Shown here: positions 36,181 to 46,789 of the stretch, in pieces
Layout: each line of letters begins with the position of its first letter
Numbering within the stretch: position 1 is the first letter of the stretch
Assembly: GCA_003254905.1 (NCBI GenBank)
Contig: QANU01113051.1
Span: 143,052 to 207,051, forward strand
Source of the DNA: Nissolia schottii
Taxonomy: Eukaryota; Streptophyta; Magnoliopsida; Fabales; Fabaceae
DNA length: 64,000 bases
Direction: 5' to 3'
The notes under the pieces: generated by a model
The model's database searches: none
What the model saw: only the letters and a program-made list of their open reading frames with translations
What the model was told of the DNA's origin: nothing
Translations under genes and position numbers: made by a program

Positions 36181-38690
36181 AAAAAAAAATTGTTATACAC
36201 TCAAAATAAGCTCTTTATACATACCAAAAGTGGTATATGAAAGGAGCTTTGATACACAATACTATTTTGCAGGTTATGTTTTATGATCAGGGACACCCCT
36301 TCTTTTTCTTGAGTGTCCTATTTGGATTGTACTAAAACAAGTCTGTATAAAAGAAAAAGTCTTTTTGTTTTGTTACATATTTTTTGGATTTTTATTTTTA
36401 TCTTTTAAGTTGTTCACGAAATTTGGGATTGATGTTGTGATTAGTTAAAATTCCATCTCAAAGTGATTCGAAATCCTAATATTTTGAAAGTAAAATTTAT
36501 TTGGAATTACAATTTACTTTCACTGAACTAACCACTCTTGAATTTGAATGCGGCTAACCACTTTTGTTTGTTTGTGATAAGTTAATTATAGTTTATTAGA
36601 AATAATTTAGAAAACTCTAGAGTCGTGTAATAAGCGTATTAAGATTATAAAAACTATGACTAAATCCCCCCAAAATCTTTCCTTTCCCTTTAAACCCAAC
36701 TGACAAACACGTCTTTAAATTTTTTACTAGGCATTAAGGTATTATTAGTCACTTAATTAAGAGTCATGAGTTTATGCATAGCGACATTACGGATTTAGAG
36801 TAACATAATAGATCATTATGCGGTAATAGTTTAAGGTTCATCTTAACCATTATAAATAAGGGATTCTAGTCTTGTATTCAATCGACCAAGTAATATAATT
36901 CACTTTTTAGTAGTTATCTCTTCTCTACTCCTCTACGGTTTGGCAATTGAGGAGAAAACATGATATATATTGTCGTTAAAGCAAAATTTTCAAGGACTCG
37001 CTTTTAATTTTAAACAGGTTAAAAAAAGTGCTTCAGTGACAATTTTGGTATAGATAGAATGATAAAATACATCACTTTTAATGTATAAACATAATTTTGC
37101 ACCACAATTTCATATGAAGGCCAACGCACATAAATAAAAAATATATCATCACCATTATTCCTACTTTTCAAGTATATTTAGAGATAACTAGGCTTTGATT
37201 CCTCACCACTCAATTTGGGCACCTGATGCAAGGGATAACGATCATGCATGTAGGCGTATATCACTTAGCGTAATCTAGCTATGGAACGTGCATGCCTTCC
37301 TTAGCAATTGAGACAAAAAGGTAATGCCATCACTTCTTTGTCTCCTCTCTTTTTTTTTCTTCTTTTTTTTTCATACCACAAAGCAGGATACATAGTTTTT
37401 CTGTTTTCTGCATGACTTGACTTCTACATGCAGTTTACTAATAATCTATTTGTATACGCATATGTATTACAATTAGCTAACATATCTATATTTATCAAAC
37501 CAAAACTAACGTGCCTATAATATGTATTTGTGCAGTTGCTGTGATATTTAACCACAAGGTTTAACATAGTTGGTAGCTAGTTGAGTTCTTTAAGTATCTA
37601 GTTAGACGTTCAATCTATATTGGATAAGTTCAACTTTTTAAAAGAATTAGTCATTATTTCCGTCATCAGATACCCTTGATGAAAATTCAAAAAAATGTAT
37701 TGATTTTTTCCCCTCCAATTGTTAACATGATTTATGATAGAACATCATGGAGTGATAAAATTTGTGAAGATTCATGAAGTCGGTCCCACCTAGTAAGATT
37801 AGGTTAATTAGTTCTTGTTAAAGCATGTCTTAATTGATCTTTAAACATTTTATCTGTAATCACATTAGTTTCTCGATAAAAAGAAGCTCCCATTAATTGA
37901 TCGTTGAACATTTCAAATATTATCCTTATTAGTCTTTCTGTATGATATGTTTAGGGACTAATGAAAATAAAATTTGAAATGTCCATAAACTAATTGAGGA
38001 TTGTGGATATCGGTTCAGGGACAAATTGGACATTCACCGTAAAGAAGGGTCACTTCTATTCTTCTCGAAGAGTATTTAATTCCATACGTGTGCTTATCTA
38101 CACACGTGAGAACACTGTATTTAATTGATGCATCTACAGAGTCTCCCAAGCCTAAGCTGCTAGAGTGAGAGAGATAGAATCGTACAAGTTAATGGTGGGT
38201 GCAACACGAAGAATCTCACAGCCACCGAAAGCTCATATACATCTCAATCTCAATCGTGTGTGTGCATAAGCATAAGGATTCAAAGCGGTTGATTATGAGA
38301 ATCGGGTATAAATTGACCCACCCTCCAATATTTCCACTTTTATTATTAGTTACATTGAGTTTTTTTTTTTTTTTTAATAGAAAGAGCAAGCAATTTTTAT
38401 TTTTTATTTCCATAAAAGCTGCCAAATGCATATTAACTTTCAGGGTAAGACATCGTTTTCCATTTGTTCATGCTGAATAAAATCGTACTATATGATTTTT
38501 ATTATATATGGTCTCACAGCTAGCAACTAATTGAGGCATATGCCTGTAAATATGTCTTCCAACTTGCTCAAACCGATCGAATAAGATCATCATCATTATT
38601 CATTCACACTTAGTTGGGGTATCTAAAAAAAGCAAAACCTCTTTTGAATGTGCTCAAAGAAAAAAAAATAGTCCTTAATAAGTATGTCCC
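36181..38690. other. intergenic, between glutaredoxin copies 3 and 4
   Basis: No gene is seen. A 109-bp imperfect hairpin with a MITE look lies at 37891-37999 (TTAATTGATCGTTGAACATT pairing with AATGTCCATAAACTAATTGA). A T/C-rich tract is at about 37339-37375. Confidence 0.4.
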
Positions 38691-38698
38691 TATAAATA
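38691..38698 (+). promoter_or_regulatory. TATA box of glutaredoxin copy 4
   Basis: TATAAATA 340 bases upstream of the ATG. The longer leader probably holds an intron at 38869-38971 (CTAAG|GTAATT ... TTAACAG|ATATATC). Confidence 0.6.
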
Positions 38699-38780
38699 GT
38701 CTAGTACACACCATCTCCATTTCCAAATAACCTCAAAGCTTCACATAATTTAATTTTCCTTGTTTCTCCCAATTCTCCTC

Positions 38781-38868
38781 CTTAGACTTTCCAACCCAAT
38801 AGAACCATTGGATCGAATTCAGCTTTTGAATTCGGTCTGATGGTTTGGGAAATCTAAATAAGTCTAAG
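38781..38868 (+). repeat. 88-bp imperfect inverted repeat in the 5' leader of glutaredoxin copy 4
   Basis: Ends CTTAGACTTT and GTCTAAG are mutual complements and the arms share GAATTC and CAACCC-AAACC pairs around AGCTTTT. The right end coincides with a possible splice donor (38869), so the hairpin could overlap the 5' UTR intron boundary. Confidence 0.5.
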
Positions 38869-39030
38869 GTAATTTAAATTTTAAATATATATTTTAAATA
38901 AAAATTACAAATTTCATTTTATTTTAATTTTTTTTTTCTGTATTACATTTTTTTCCTCCTCTTTTTAACAGATATATCAAGTTGTGTACATATTTATATA
39001 GAAGTACTTGATCAGAGTGACATAAAAAGG

Positions 39031-39336
39031 ATGGACAAGGTGATGAGGTTGGCATCTGAGAAGGGTGTGGTGATCTTCACCAAGAGCTCTTGTTGCCTCT
39101 GCTATGCAGTCAACATTCTGTTCCAGGAACTAATGGTGCACCCTGTGGTTCATGAGATTGACCAAGACCCTGAAGGCAGGGAAATGGAGAAGGCCCTCAT
39201 GAGGCTAGGCTGCGCCGCTCCGGTCCCGGCGGTGTTCATCGGAGGGAAGCTGGTGGGGTCCACCAATGAAGTCATGTCCCTACACCTAAGCGGCTCACTC
39301 ACTCAACTTCTGAAGCCATACCAATCTTTATCTTGA
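39031..39336 (+). CDS. CC-type glutaredoxin (GRXS9-like), copy 4
   Basis: Single exon, 101 residues. MDKVMRLASEKGVVIFTKSS precedes the active site CCLC and the following YAVNILFQELMVHPVVHEID, then PVPAVFIGGKLVGSTNEVMS, with the end LLKPYQSLS. The KGVVIFTKSSCCLC block and the KPYQS-type tail match the Arabidopsis GRXS9 group, which lacks the ALWL motif. A dithiol CC-x-C active site is retained. The codon use is GC-richer than in its neighbours (for example GGCTGCGCCGCTCCGGTCCC), which is not unusual for a single-exon plant gene. Predicted to work in the nucleus and cytosol. It lies 2.9 kb from copy 3 on the same strand and is likely its tandem paralogue. Confidence 0.93.
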   Translation: MDKVMRLASEKGVVIFTKSSCCLCYAVNILFQELMVHPVVHEIDQDPEGREMEKALMRLGCAAPVPAVFIGGKLVGSTNEVMSLHLSGSLTQLLKPYQSLS

Positions 39337-42270
39337 AAAGAAGAAGAAATGAACACACGAGACATGTTCCTCATCACCATACCTTGCTGTGGAAGAAGAA
39401 TAAGCTCAGTGAAATTTAGTATTGAATGTTAGTATATGTGGTGCTTTTATGTCTGAAAGTGCTTTTCTATCTAGCATTGGATTAGCTATAATGTAATCTT
39501 ATAAATATTCTTAATGAAGTTTATATAGTATAGTATCCCAATAAAAAAGACTTTGTAAGGCAAAGAAAAATTATGTCCCTCTAAACCACAATTTTGTGCA
39601 TTTTAGACAAAATTTCTATCTCCTTTGTTTCAGTTTTAGCAAAATATATAAAATACAGAAATTTTTTATCCCTTGTCTTGTTTCTGATTACAAAACCAAA
39701 ACGCAGATTGAAGAGCATATAATGAAAAGTTCCACCACCTCTCCTTCCATCTTTTCGTTGTCACTCTACCTCTAATCTGTTAACATCTACCACTAATACT
39801 CAAACTCAATAACCTTCAAATCATTCGTGTGACATGAAAGTATCTGCAATCAATTGTAAAGAAGATATTCTCTCAAGATGTGTAAGCTGCATGGTGCATA
39901 ATAAATCAACCAAACACTAACAGCGTGCAAACCAACAATGGTTTTGCTTGTCTCAATCTGCACAAGCATTATAAGGGTCAAACTATCAAATTTTTTAATT
40001 TGTGTCATATTTTGACTTTCCATAGCCTCATATGCAGGAGCATGATTATTATTGAAGAGGGACGGCTACAGACCAAAAATTGCTATGTAAAATAGAGAAA
40101 GCATTTTGAAGATTGTTCTTAAGGAGAGAATAGAGAATATTGAGGCTACATAAAAAAAATATTGTTCTGGCATTAACCTTTGCATCTATTAGCCTTGTCC
40201 ACATATTTTAAAAGCTAACGGGAAATTCTCACCCTTTTATGGCCTGGTGCTGCGGATTCTTCAACTTTATCCCAGATAAAGAAAGGTATTACATTCCTTA
40301 CCCCTCCCTTTTTTTTTATTGTCTTGCATTTGGTTTTATTCTCTTCTTTTTCTCCACTAGCAGCAGTCAATATCGAATTTTTGGGGAAAGCATTTCAAAA
40401 CTTGAACCAGGGTCAGAGAGGTAGGTAGGTAATGCTATCAAAACTAATCCACTAATCAAACAAAATTCCTTCCATACGGTTACCTAGTTCATATACATCA
40501 TCTTCTACCTAAAACCTAACATGTAACATAAGCAATAACTAAATTAGTCAATAAATAAAATTACAAGCACAGTTTAAAATATTCTCTACCTTCTCTCTTT
40601 TCCTTGGCAATGATAGGAAATAGATCAAATCAATTCTCCTGGGGTTTATTAAATTTTCTTGTAATTCTCATACAACGTGTTTGAATTTCAGTTAAGAAAT
40701 CCTATAATCAAATTTAAGGCTCTAAAAGTGAAAAAAAAAAACTCACTTCTGAATTGGTCAGAATTGATTCTAAACATTCTAGTCTCACCTTCTTGACCAA
40801 TGGTAAAAATCAAACGTTGCATCCCCTTTCGTGTGCCTTCTATAGGTTGAAATCTGTTCTTTCTATATTAACTTTTTCCAACAATATGGGAAATAGCTGT
40901 CAGATTTGTGAAGATAAAAGTAACGGTCTGTCTATTTTCTCAGGAGAGTTCAACTTGAATTTGTTATTAGAGAATCAAATTGGTCACTGAAAGTGACAAA
41001 ATACAGGTTATCTAACGGACAAGTGTAAAGAGTGGGTTTAGGCGTACGGGCATAGCATCTGTTGCAGATTGGTCCCCTCATCCTCCCCTAGTTTCAATGT
41101 TATCCCTTGATTTAGTATCTTTGAGATATAAGAACAGATTTCTCTGTGGGATTAAAACGGCTGGAATATTTTGGGAAATACTGCCTTATGTTACAGATTT
41201 AGTGGACAGAAATTTAATGCTTAATAATAATTACAATCACCAAATTAGTTTGTATATGTATATTTTTTGCTTTGGCAAATTATCAAATCAGAATTTTTTA
41301 CTTCCCTGCTCATATGTTCAGTTCATCAGGAAGCTTCAACAAGTGACTTATTCCATCTTAATATTAGCTTTGACATTTTTATTTTATAATTTGTACAATA
41401 ATATATCTAAATAAGTAAATTTGAACAATCAAATCGTTAGTATCAGACAATTTCACAGATAATTGTAAATGGATTTACTCTGAGCATCCATGACAATAGT
41501 ATGGAGGTTAAGAGATATTACTTACAATGACACTTCAACCGCCCAAATCACTTTGGCATATATTATGGGAATAAAGTGAAAGTTTGTGCACCAAAAAAAA
41601 AAAAAAAGAAGTAAAAGTTTAATCAATGTAACTAACTGACCTTATTCGTGCTGCTAACATAACAACAAGCCTTTGGTATTTCAGTGAGATTCCAGCAAAG
41701 AAGTCTATTGGCGTGAGTTGCAGGGCGATTTTAAACCAATGCAATGCAGTGATGTGAACTGTGAAGTGATGAGGTGAGGGGATTTAATTTATTGCATTGT
41801 CACTATCGATCATCGTTTGAGAATTACACATGAAGGTTACATCTTACATGCACAAATACACTACGATTTGTTGGGCTCAGAGCGGGCCTGAGCTCTTGGG
41901 CCTAATTCTATGGGCTTATGGGATCTCTAGTGGTTCAAGAAGGTAACGGCTGGAAAAGCCCACATGAAGATTGGATAATAAAATTAAAAGGCGATTCTAA
42001 TATTAGAAAGGGATCGTAATGCTTCGTCTGCCTTGCCAAAATTCATTTTATACATTATCAAAATTTTACTTGAATATACCTGAAAACCCAAACTAATTTA
42101 ATTGGTTGGGTTCAAGTTGATCAAGTTTACCAATCTCGCACCTCAATTTTTATTTATTTATTTCCATGACTAAATTTTGTGGCCTTCAGCTTTCCTGACT
42201 CGCTCCCCATAAAATTGTAAATAAGATTCTGTTAGAAACTTATTTAGGAATTAGGAATCCATAGCTATTA
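39337..42270. other. intergenic with one dispersed repeat
   Basis: The 3' UTR of copy 4 and AT-rich DNA. At 40674-40778 is a copy of the dispersed family also found near 15624 and, in reverse, in an intron at 50189-50276. No gene is evident. Confidence 0.4.
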
Positions 42271-42505
42271 GAATAAAACATCAAATTATTTCATAAAATT
42301 TACAACATCATTTAAATTTATTTTCATAATTTTAAATTAATTAAATTTGTCTCTGCAATTAGCTAATGTTAATTAAATTAGTCTATAGAGTAAACATGTA
42401 AAATGAGTAACTTTATTGATATTTGTCCTTAAGAATAAAATTGATAAATTTAAAATTATAAAAATAAATTTGATTGGTACTACAAACTGATTTTATAGTT
42501 TATTC
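42271..42505. mobile_element. 235-bp MITE with 75-bp inverted arms, copy A
   Basis: Both ends start GAATAAA and the arms share ATCAAATTTATTTTCATAATTTTAAATT-type sequence in opposite orientation. A near relative sits at 57264-57510. AGCTATT lies at both sides, possibly the target duplication, though one or two bases separate it from the ends. Confidence 0.65.
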
Positions 42506-43019
42506 CCAGCTATTCAAACTTAAAAACAGGAAAAAGAATCGTGTCCGTAAAACCATGCAGTTAGTTGGTTCAACTTCCATAACCGCTCTGTTTTTTACCC
42601 TTTTTTTTTCATTTTTCATTTTTACATTTACTATTTTTATTTTTAACCCGCCATCATTGCCATTGCCAAATTTGCTACCCAAAGCAACCGACTCCTGCCT
42701 TACCAAACTCATACAAAGAACTCCGAAAATGCACCTTAAACAAAGGCTATAATAGTCACTTCACACCCCTTTTCCTTTGCCGCTCATTGACGTGGCACAC
42801 GACCAGTAGTCCACAACTACTTGGGTTTTGTAGATCCGGCCGCAGCGGATAATCAGCTACGCACTCGTGACTCCACCGTAACCGCTCTACTACTGTTAGA
42901 TCCTCTCTCTCTCTCTCTATATCTGAATCGGAAGAGACAGATAGATAGACAGATATTTAACCGATCAAAGAATCAATCAGAGAGAGAAAGAAGAAAAGCA
43001 TAACGAAGCAACGACCGAA

Positions 43020-43108
43020 CGAACCCACACCACTGCGCTCAGATCTTTCTTTCCAACACTCTCTCTCAGCTCACAGTGCTCATCTTCTATTAATGGCTTC
43101 TTGACAAG
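43020..43108 (+). other. predicted 5' UTR exon of the MUB gene
   Basis: A GA/CT-rich leader ends TTGACAAG|GTACTC, a splice donor at 43109. It holds a three-codon upstream frame ATG GCT TCT TGA (43093-43104). The coding region lies 2.2 kb downstream, so this exon would be joined by a 5' UTR intron; the acceptor near the coding exon (TTGCAG at 45250 or CCTTTAG near 45178) is not certain. Confidence 0.45.
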
Positions 43109-43759
43109 GTACTCTCACTTTTTTTTACTTCTGTTTTGCTGAATTTCAATTTTAGCTACACGCAATTTCAAGCTTCTTTCTGTATGAGAAATTCGATTGG
43201 AGTCCGGTTCTGTGTTTTGCTTTGGTTCTTCGTCTTTTTCTTGCAATTCTAGGGTTTAATTTTGTGCTATATATATGAGTTGGAATTGGAATCGGAATCT
43301 CATTCGGTTGAGAGCTTATCAATCAGTTGTGGTTTTCGATTTCTGCGGTTTTTTGTTTGCTTTTCGAATAGAATCAATTCTGATTTGATTGAATTCAGTG
43401 TGATATGTTGGAATCCGATCTTCTTCTTTTGTTGTGCCTTAAAATTCGTTATCTCTACGCAGAGACATCTCCGCGTAAAGATCGTTTCGGAGAAGCACTT
43501 GGATCATATGAGGTGTTCACTTGGTTGTATTGGTTCTCCAGCTGTCAATTCAGATGTGCAATTTCTGCATGCTTACTGTAATAAGGAATTTTCCCGCAGA
43601 GTCACAGAGGTTAGTTGCAGATCGTCGTTTAAGAGCGTGTATTTTAGTTTCATTCTTTGTCTCTATGCTTCGGAATTTCGATTTTCTGGTAGCTGAAGCT
43701 CAACATATGCTATAGTTGCCTAGAGTTGGAAAGAAAGCATAAACTCTTCCATACGATTC

Positions 43760-45180
43760 TTAATCTAACTTTTGATTTTCTTTATTTTTTTTATTTCTTT
43801 TGTCCTTTAGAAAAAGAACCAGATCTCACTAAGAAGGAACTCTAAATTTTTATAAGCCCAAACTGGTTAAGGGCCCAATACAATAATCCATCAATGAAAT
43901 AACAAATTATTTTAAAGAAGAAAATGAAACATGAAAATTATGAACCAAGGACTAGAGGACGACTAGATCGTAAACCTAATAATTATTTGATTAAGCTTCT
44001 TAATTCAATGGAACAAACCGGTTCTAGACATATTTTAAATGAAATGTGTATCTAGTTAGCCCCAATAACTTGTAATACAACCTATTGTTTTGTCAATAAC
44101 CCAACCCATTTAAATGATCTGTGCTCTTCCTATCAAAAATAAAAAATAAAAAACAAAAAACAGAGAGTAAAAGATAAAGAAAAAAGATATATAGAAATTG
44201 GTAAGCGAGTAGGTGGGAAACTAGGGTAGCGAGTAGGTGGCGGCGAGGAGAGAGTGCGGTGAATGCTGGAAGCGGCAAGGAAGGAACATTCGTGAGGAGA
44301 ACGAAAACAGACCTGATTTTAAGGGGTTATCGTAGATCATTCCATGATGCTCTATTATATAGTTTTCAATCTGAATCATGTTCCTCACCTTGTTGCTCGC
44401 GATCTTGTTCACCGTCCCTCTCCCCTAGCCACCGAATCGCAGAACCCCGGAGCCTCGTGATGTTGATCTGAAGGTCCTAAATCCTTAATTTCCTTGTGTG
44501 TTCTTAAAATTTGTTCTGGGAAAAAGAAAAGGCCGTGGAAACATTTTGATTCTGTTTTACTCTATCAGTTGAAGCTCTAGATTTGTTTATTACCAATATC
44601 TTAATCTTGTTTTAGGACTTTTTTTTAGGTAAAAATAATGGTAACTTTTAAAAATTGTCGAAACTAGAGGAACTTTATTTGAATTTCCTTCGCTCTAGGA
44701 GTGAGTTTTTTTCTTTTTTTTTTAAAAATAATAATAATAATTATTATATTTATAAAAAAAAAATTAAGCATACATTTTTAGCTTCCAGCTCCTTCATATT
44801 CTTTTTGTGGCAGTATTTGGAATCTTGTTTTGGTTGCTAATTCAGTTGTTTGTGGGTTTCAATGTTTTTTCTTGTTAATGTAGCTTGTGTGGAAGCTGGT
44901 GGAGAGGCTCGTAATGAAAAATTGACACAAAAGGATGATTTGATAGTGATTCAATAAGTTTTAGGAGAATTTCTTACGTGCTCTGCTCTGAGAGCAAATG
45001 GCACCTCTTGCTTCAGTGTGTGGGTCCGCAGTATTTTATGAAGAAAAATTAAATTTTGAAAATCATGAAAAATTAGCCATGGTTAATTGGTCCTTTCTCT
45101 TTCCTTGTTACCAAACAAAAAAAAAAAATTGTTCTCTTAATCTAACTTTTGATTTTCTTTATTTCTTTTGTCCTTTAGAA
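43760..45180 (+). repeat. 50-bp direct repeat carrying a splice-acceptor-like tract, 1.38 kb apart, in the MUB 5' intron
   Basis: Copy 1 (43760-43813) and copy 2 (45136-45180) share CTTAATCTAACTTTTGATTT and the following pyrimidine tract to CCTTTAGAA. Copy 1 has about nine extra T/A bases. The intervening DNA is not repeated. It looks like an insertion or break repair flanked by a long duplication, rather than a classical transposon. Confidence 0.6.
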
Positions 45181-45331
45181 GAATTGAGATGATAATTGAA
45201 TTTTCTATAAATGGATTTGAAGTAGTGGGAATGGGAATTTATTTGCAGGTCAACCAGGTGAGACCGAATTGTTTGATCCAAGGTAGTACTATTCTGCATT
45301 TGAATCAGCTTGGTAGAAGTGGGCGCAGGCT

Positions 45332-46789
45332 ATGGCTGAAGGAGACGAGCGTATTGAGCTTAAATTCCGCATATACGATGGAACCGATATAGCACACAGT
45401 ACTTACTCACCATCTACGACAGTTGGTACCCTTAAGCAAAGGCTAATTTCCGAGTGGCCTCAAGGTTAGTTAATCTTGTGGGGCTTCTGTGTGAAAGATT
45501 CTGTTAACATTCATTTTATACGAGTGTTGATACTTCCGTGTTTTCTTATTTTGGATAATTGCCATGTAATACTCTTTTTACACTGGGCTCCATAAAGAAC
45601 TAACTTATAATGGACAAATTTAAATTTTGGTGATTGACTGCAATATTTAGCCAGCATTTTTTCTCTGCTTGGATTACAACAACATTAACAATCATGCCAT
45701 ATCCCATTACATTTTGTAAAGCGTAAATTATATAAGCTAAAATCTGGCAATTATTTTCTTGTTATGTTATTACTCCTCTTAGTTACAGAACTGCATGTTG
45801 TTCTGTCTGCATTTATCCTGTAATTTGTTTTTAAGTCTCACATGTTCAGTCAAAAAAATAATCTGAAGTCCTTTCACACGCATGATCATTCTGACAGATA
45901 AATGACTCTTTTCTTTTCCCACAAATACTGACATATATACAACAACCCTTTGATTGAACTTTTTATTTTTTCTGTTCAGCAAGCCTTACCTTTTAGTGAA
46001 ATCTTTCCATTTACAGGCAAAACAGTTACACCAAAGTCAGTAAGTGACGTAAAACTTATACACGCTGGTAAAGTTTTGGAAAACAGCAAAACTCTTGCTG
46101 ATTCCAGAATAACTTTTGGTGACATTCCTGGGGGTGTTATTACCATGCACGTTGTAGTACAGCCTCCTGTAGCTAAAAGGAAGACAGGTTTGTTCAATCT
46201 GTTTATATGTGCATTTGCTGAAACATATAGGTTGCATGGATTGGCTTGTGCTAGAGTAATCTCAGCTATGGTATCCATAGCATTTGATTTTGTGTCGTAT
46301 GGTTTGTAGTTTATCTCTAATTCCGTTGTCAATCTGTCCATCTGTTTCTGTACCCCACTTCACTCTGCATTCTGCCCTACTTCCCTATTTCCTTGAAGCT
46401 AGTAGGCTTTTACTTCTCCTTTTCATTTCAATAGTTACATAATTAGGATGATAAACTATTCACAAAGTACTCTTGTTATGTCATGCAGGCATGATGGATC
46501 TTGAAAAATATGCAGAAAAGAATGATATACTTTGAAAGTTTTATAAATGTTTTTTTTTTTTGACGTGATTAGCTTGTCACTGATTTGCAGATACCGTTGC
46601 TATATGTATCCATTAAACGATTATGTTGCCTTTGAGATACTTTGTATGTTTGACAAGCCAAAGATATTTATTACTATATTATACTCATACCATATGCGCT
46701 TCTCCCTTAATTATATCTTGCAGAGAAGAACCAGGAGGACAAGCAAAAGACGAATTCATGCTCATGCACTATCCTTTAGATCAGGAAAC
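45332..46789 (+). CDS. membrane-anchored ubiquitin-fold protein (MUB)
   Basis: Exons 45332-45464, 46017-46187 and 46734-46789 give 119 residues with matching phases. It starts MAEGDERIELKFRIYDGTDI and contains SPSTTVGTLKQRLISEWPQ, then DVKLIHAGKVLENSKTLADS, FGDIPGGVITMHVVVQPP. This is the beta-grasp ubiquitin-like domain of plant MUBs (residues 8-95). The basic linker KRKTEKNQEDKQK is followed by NSCSCTIL, a CaaX end whose Cys (fourth from the end) is prenylated, with a second Cys two before it open to acylation. MUBs are lipid-anchored to the plasma membrane and bind group VI E2 enzymes. The Leu at the last place favours geranylgeranylation. It ends three residues short of no family domain and seems complete. 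Confidence 0.92.

Noticed and set aside
36740-36960. Possible solo LTR (TATAAATAAGGGATT and polyadenylation-like words)
   Set aside because: No paired copy, no TG...CA ends and no target duplication were visible.
41097-41414. 105-codon frame
   Set aside because: Low-complexity, AT-driven Leu/Tyr/Asn-rich frame without start context or motif.
43262-43715. 144-codon and 64-codon frames after the MUB leader
   Set aside because: They lie in the predicted 5' UTR intron and show no known domain.
45976-46341. Antisense frame over MUB exon 2
   Set aside because: It mirrors the real MUB exon and has no independent support.
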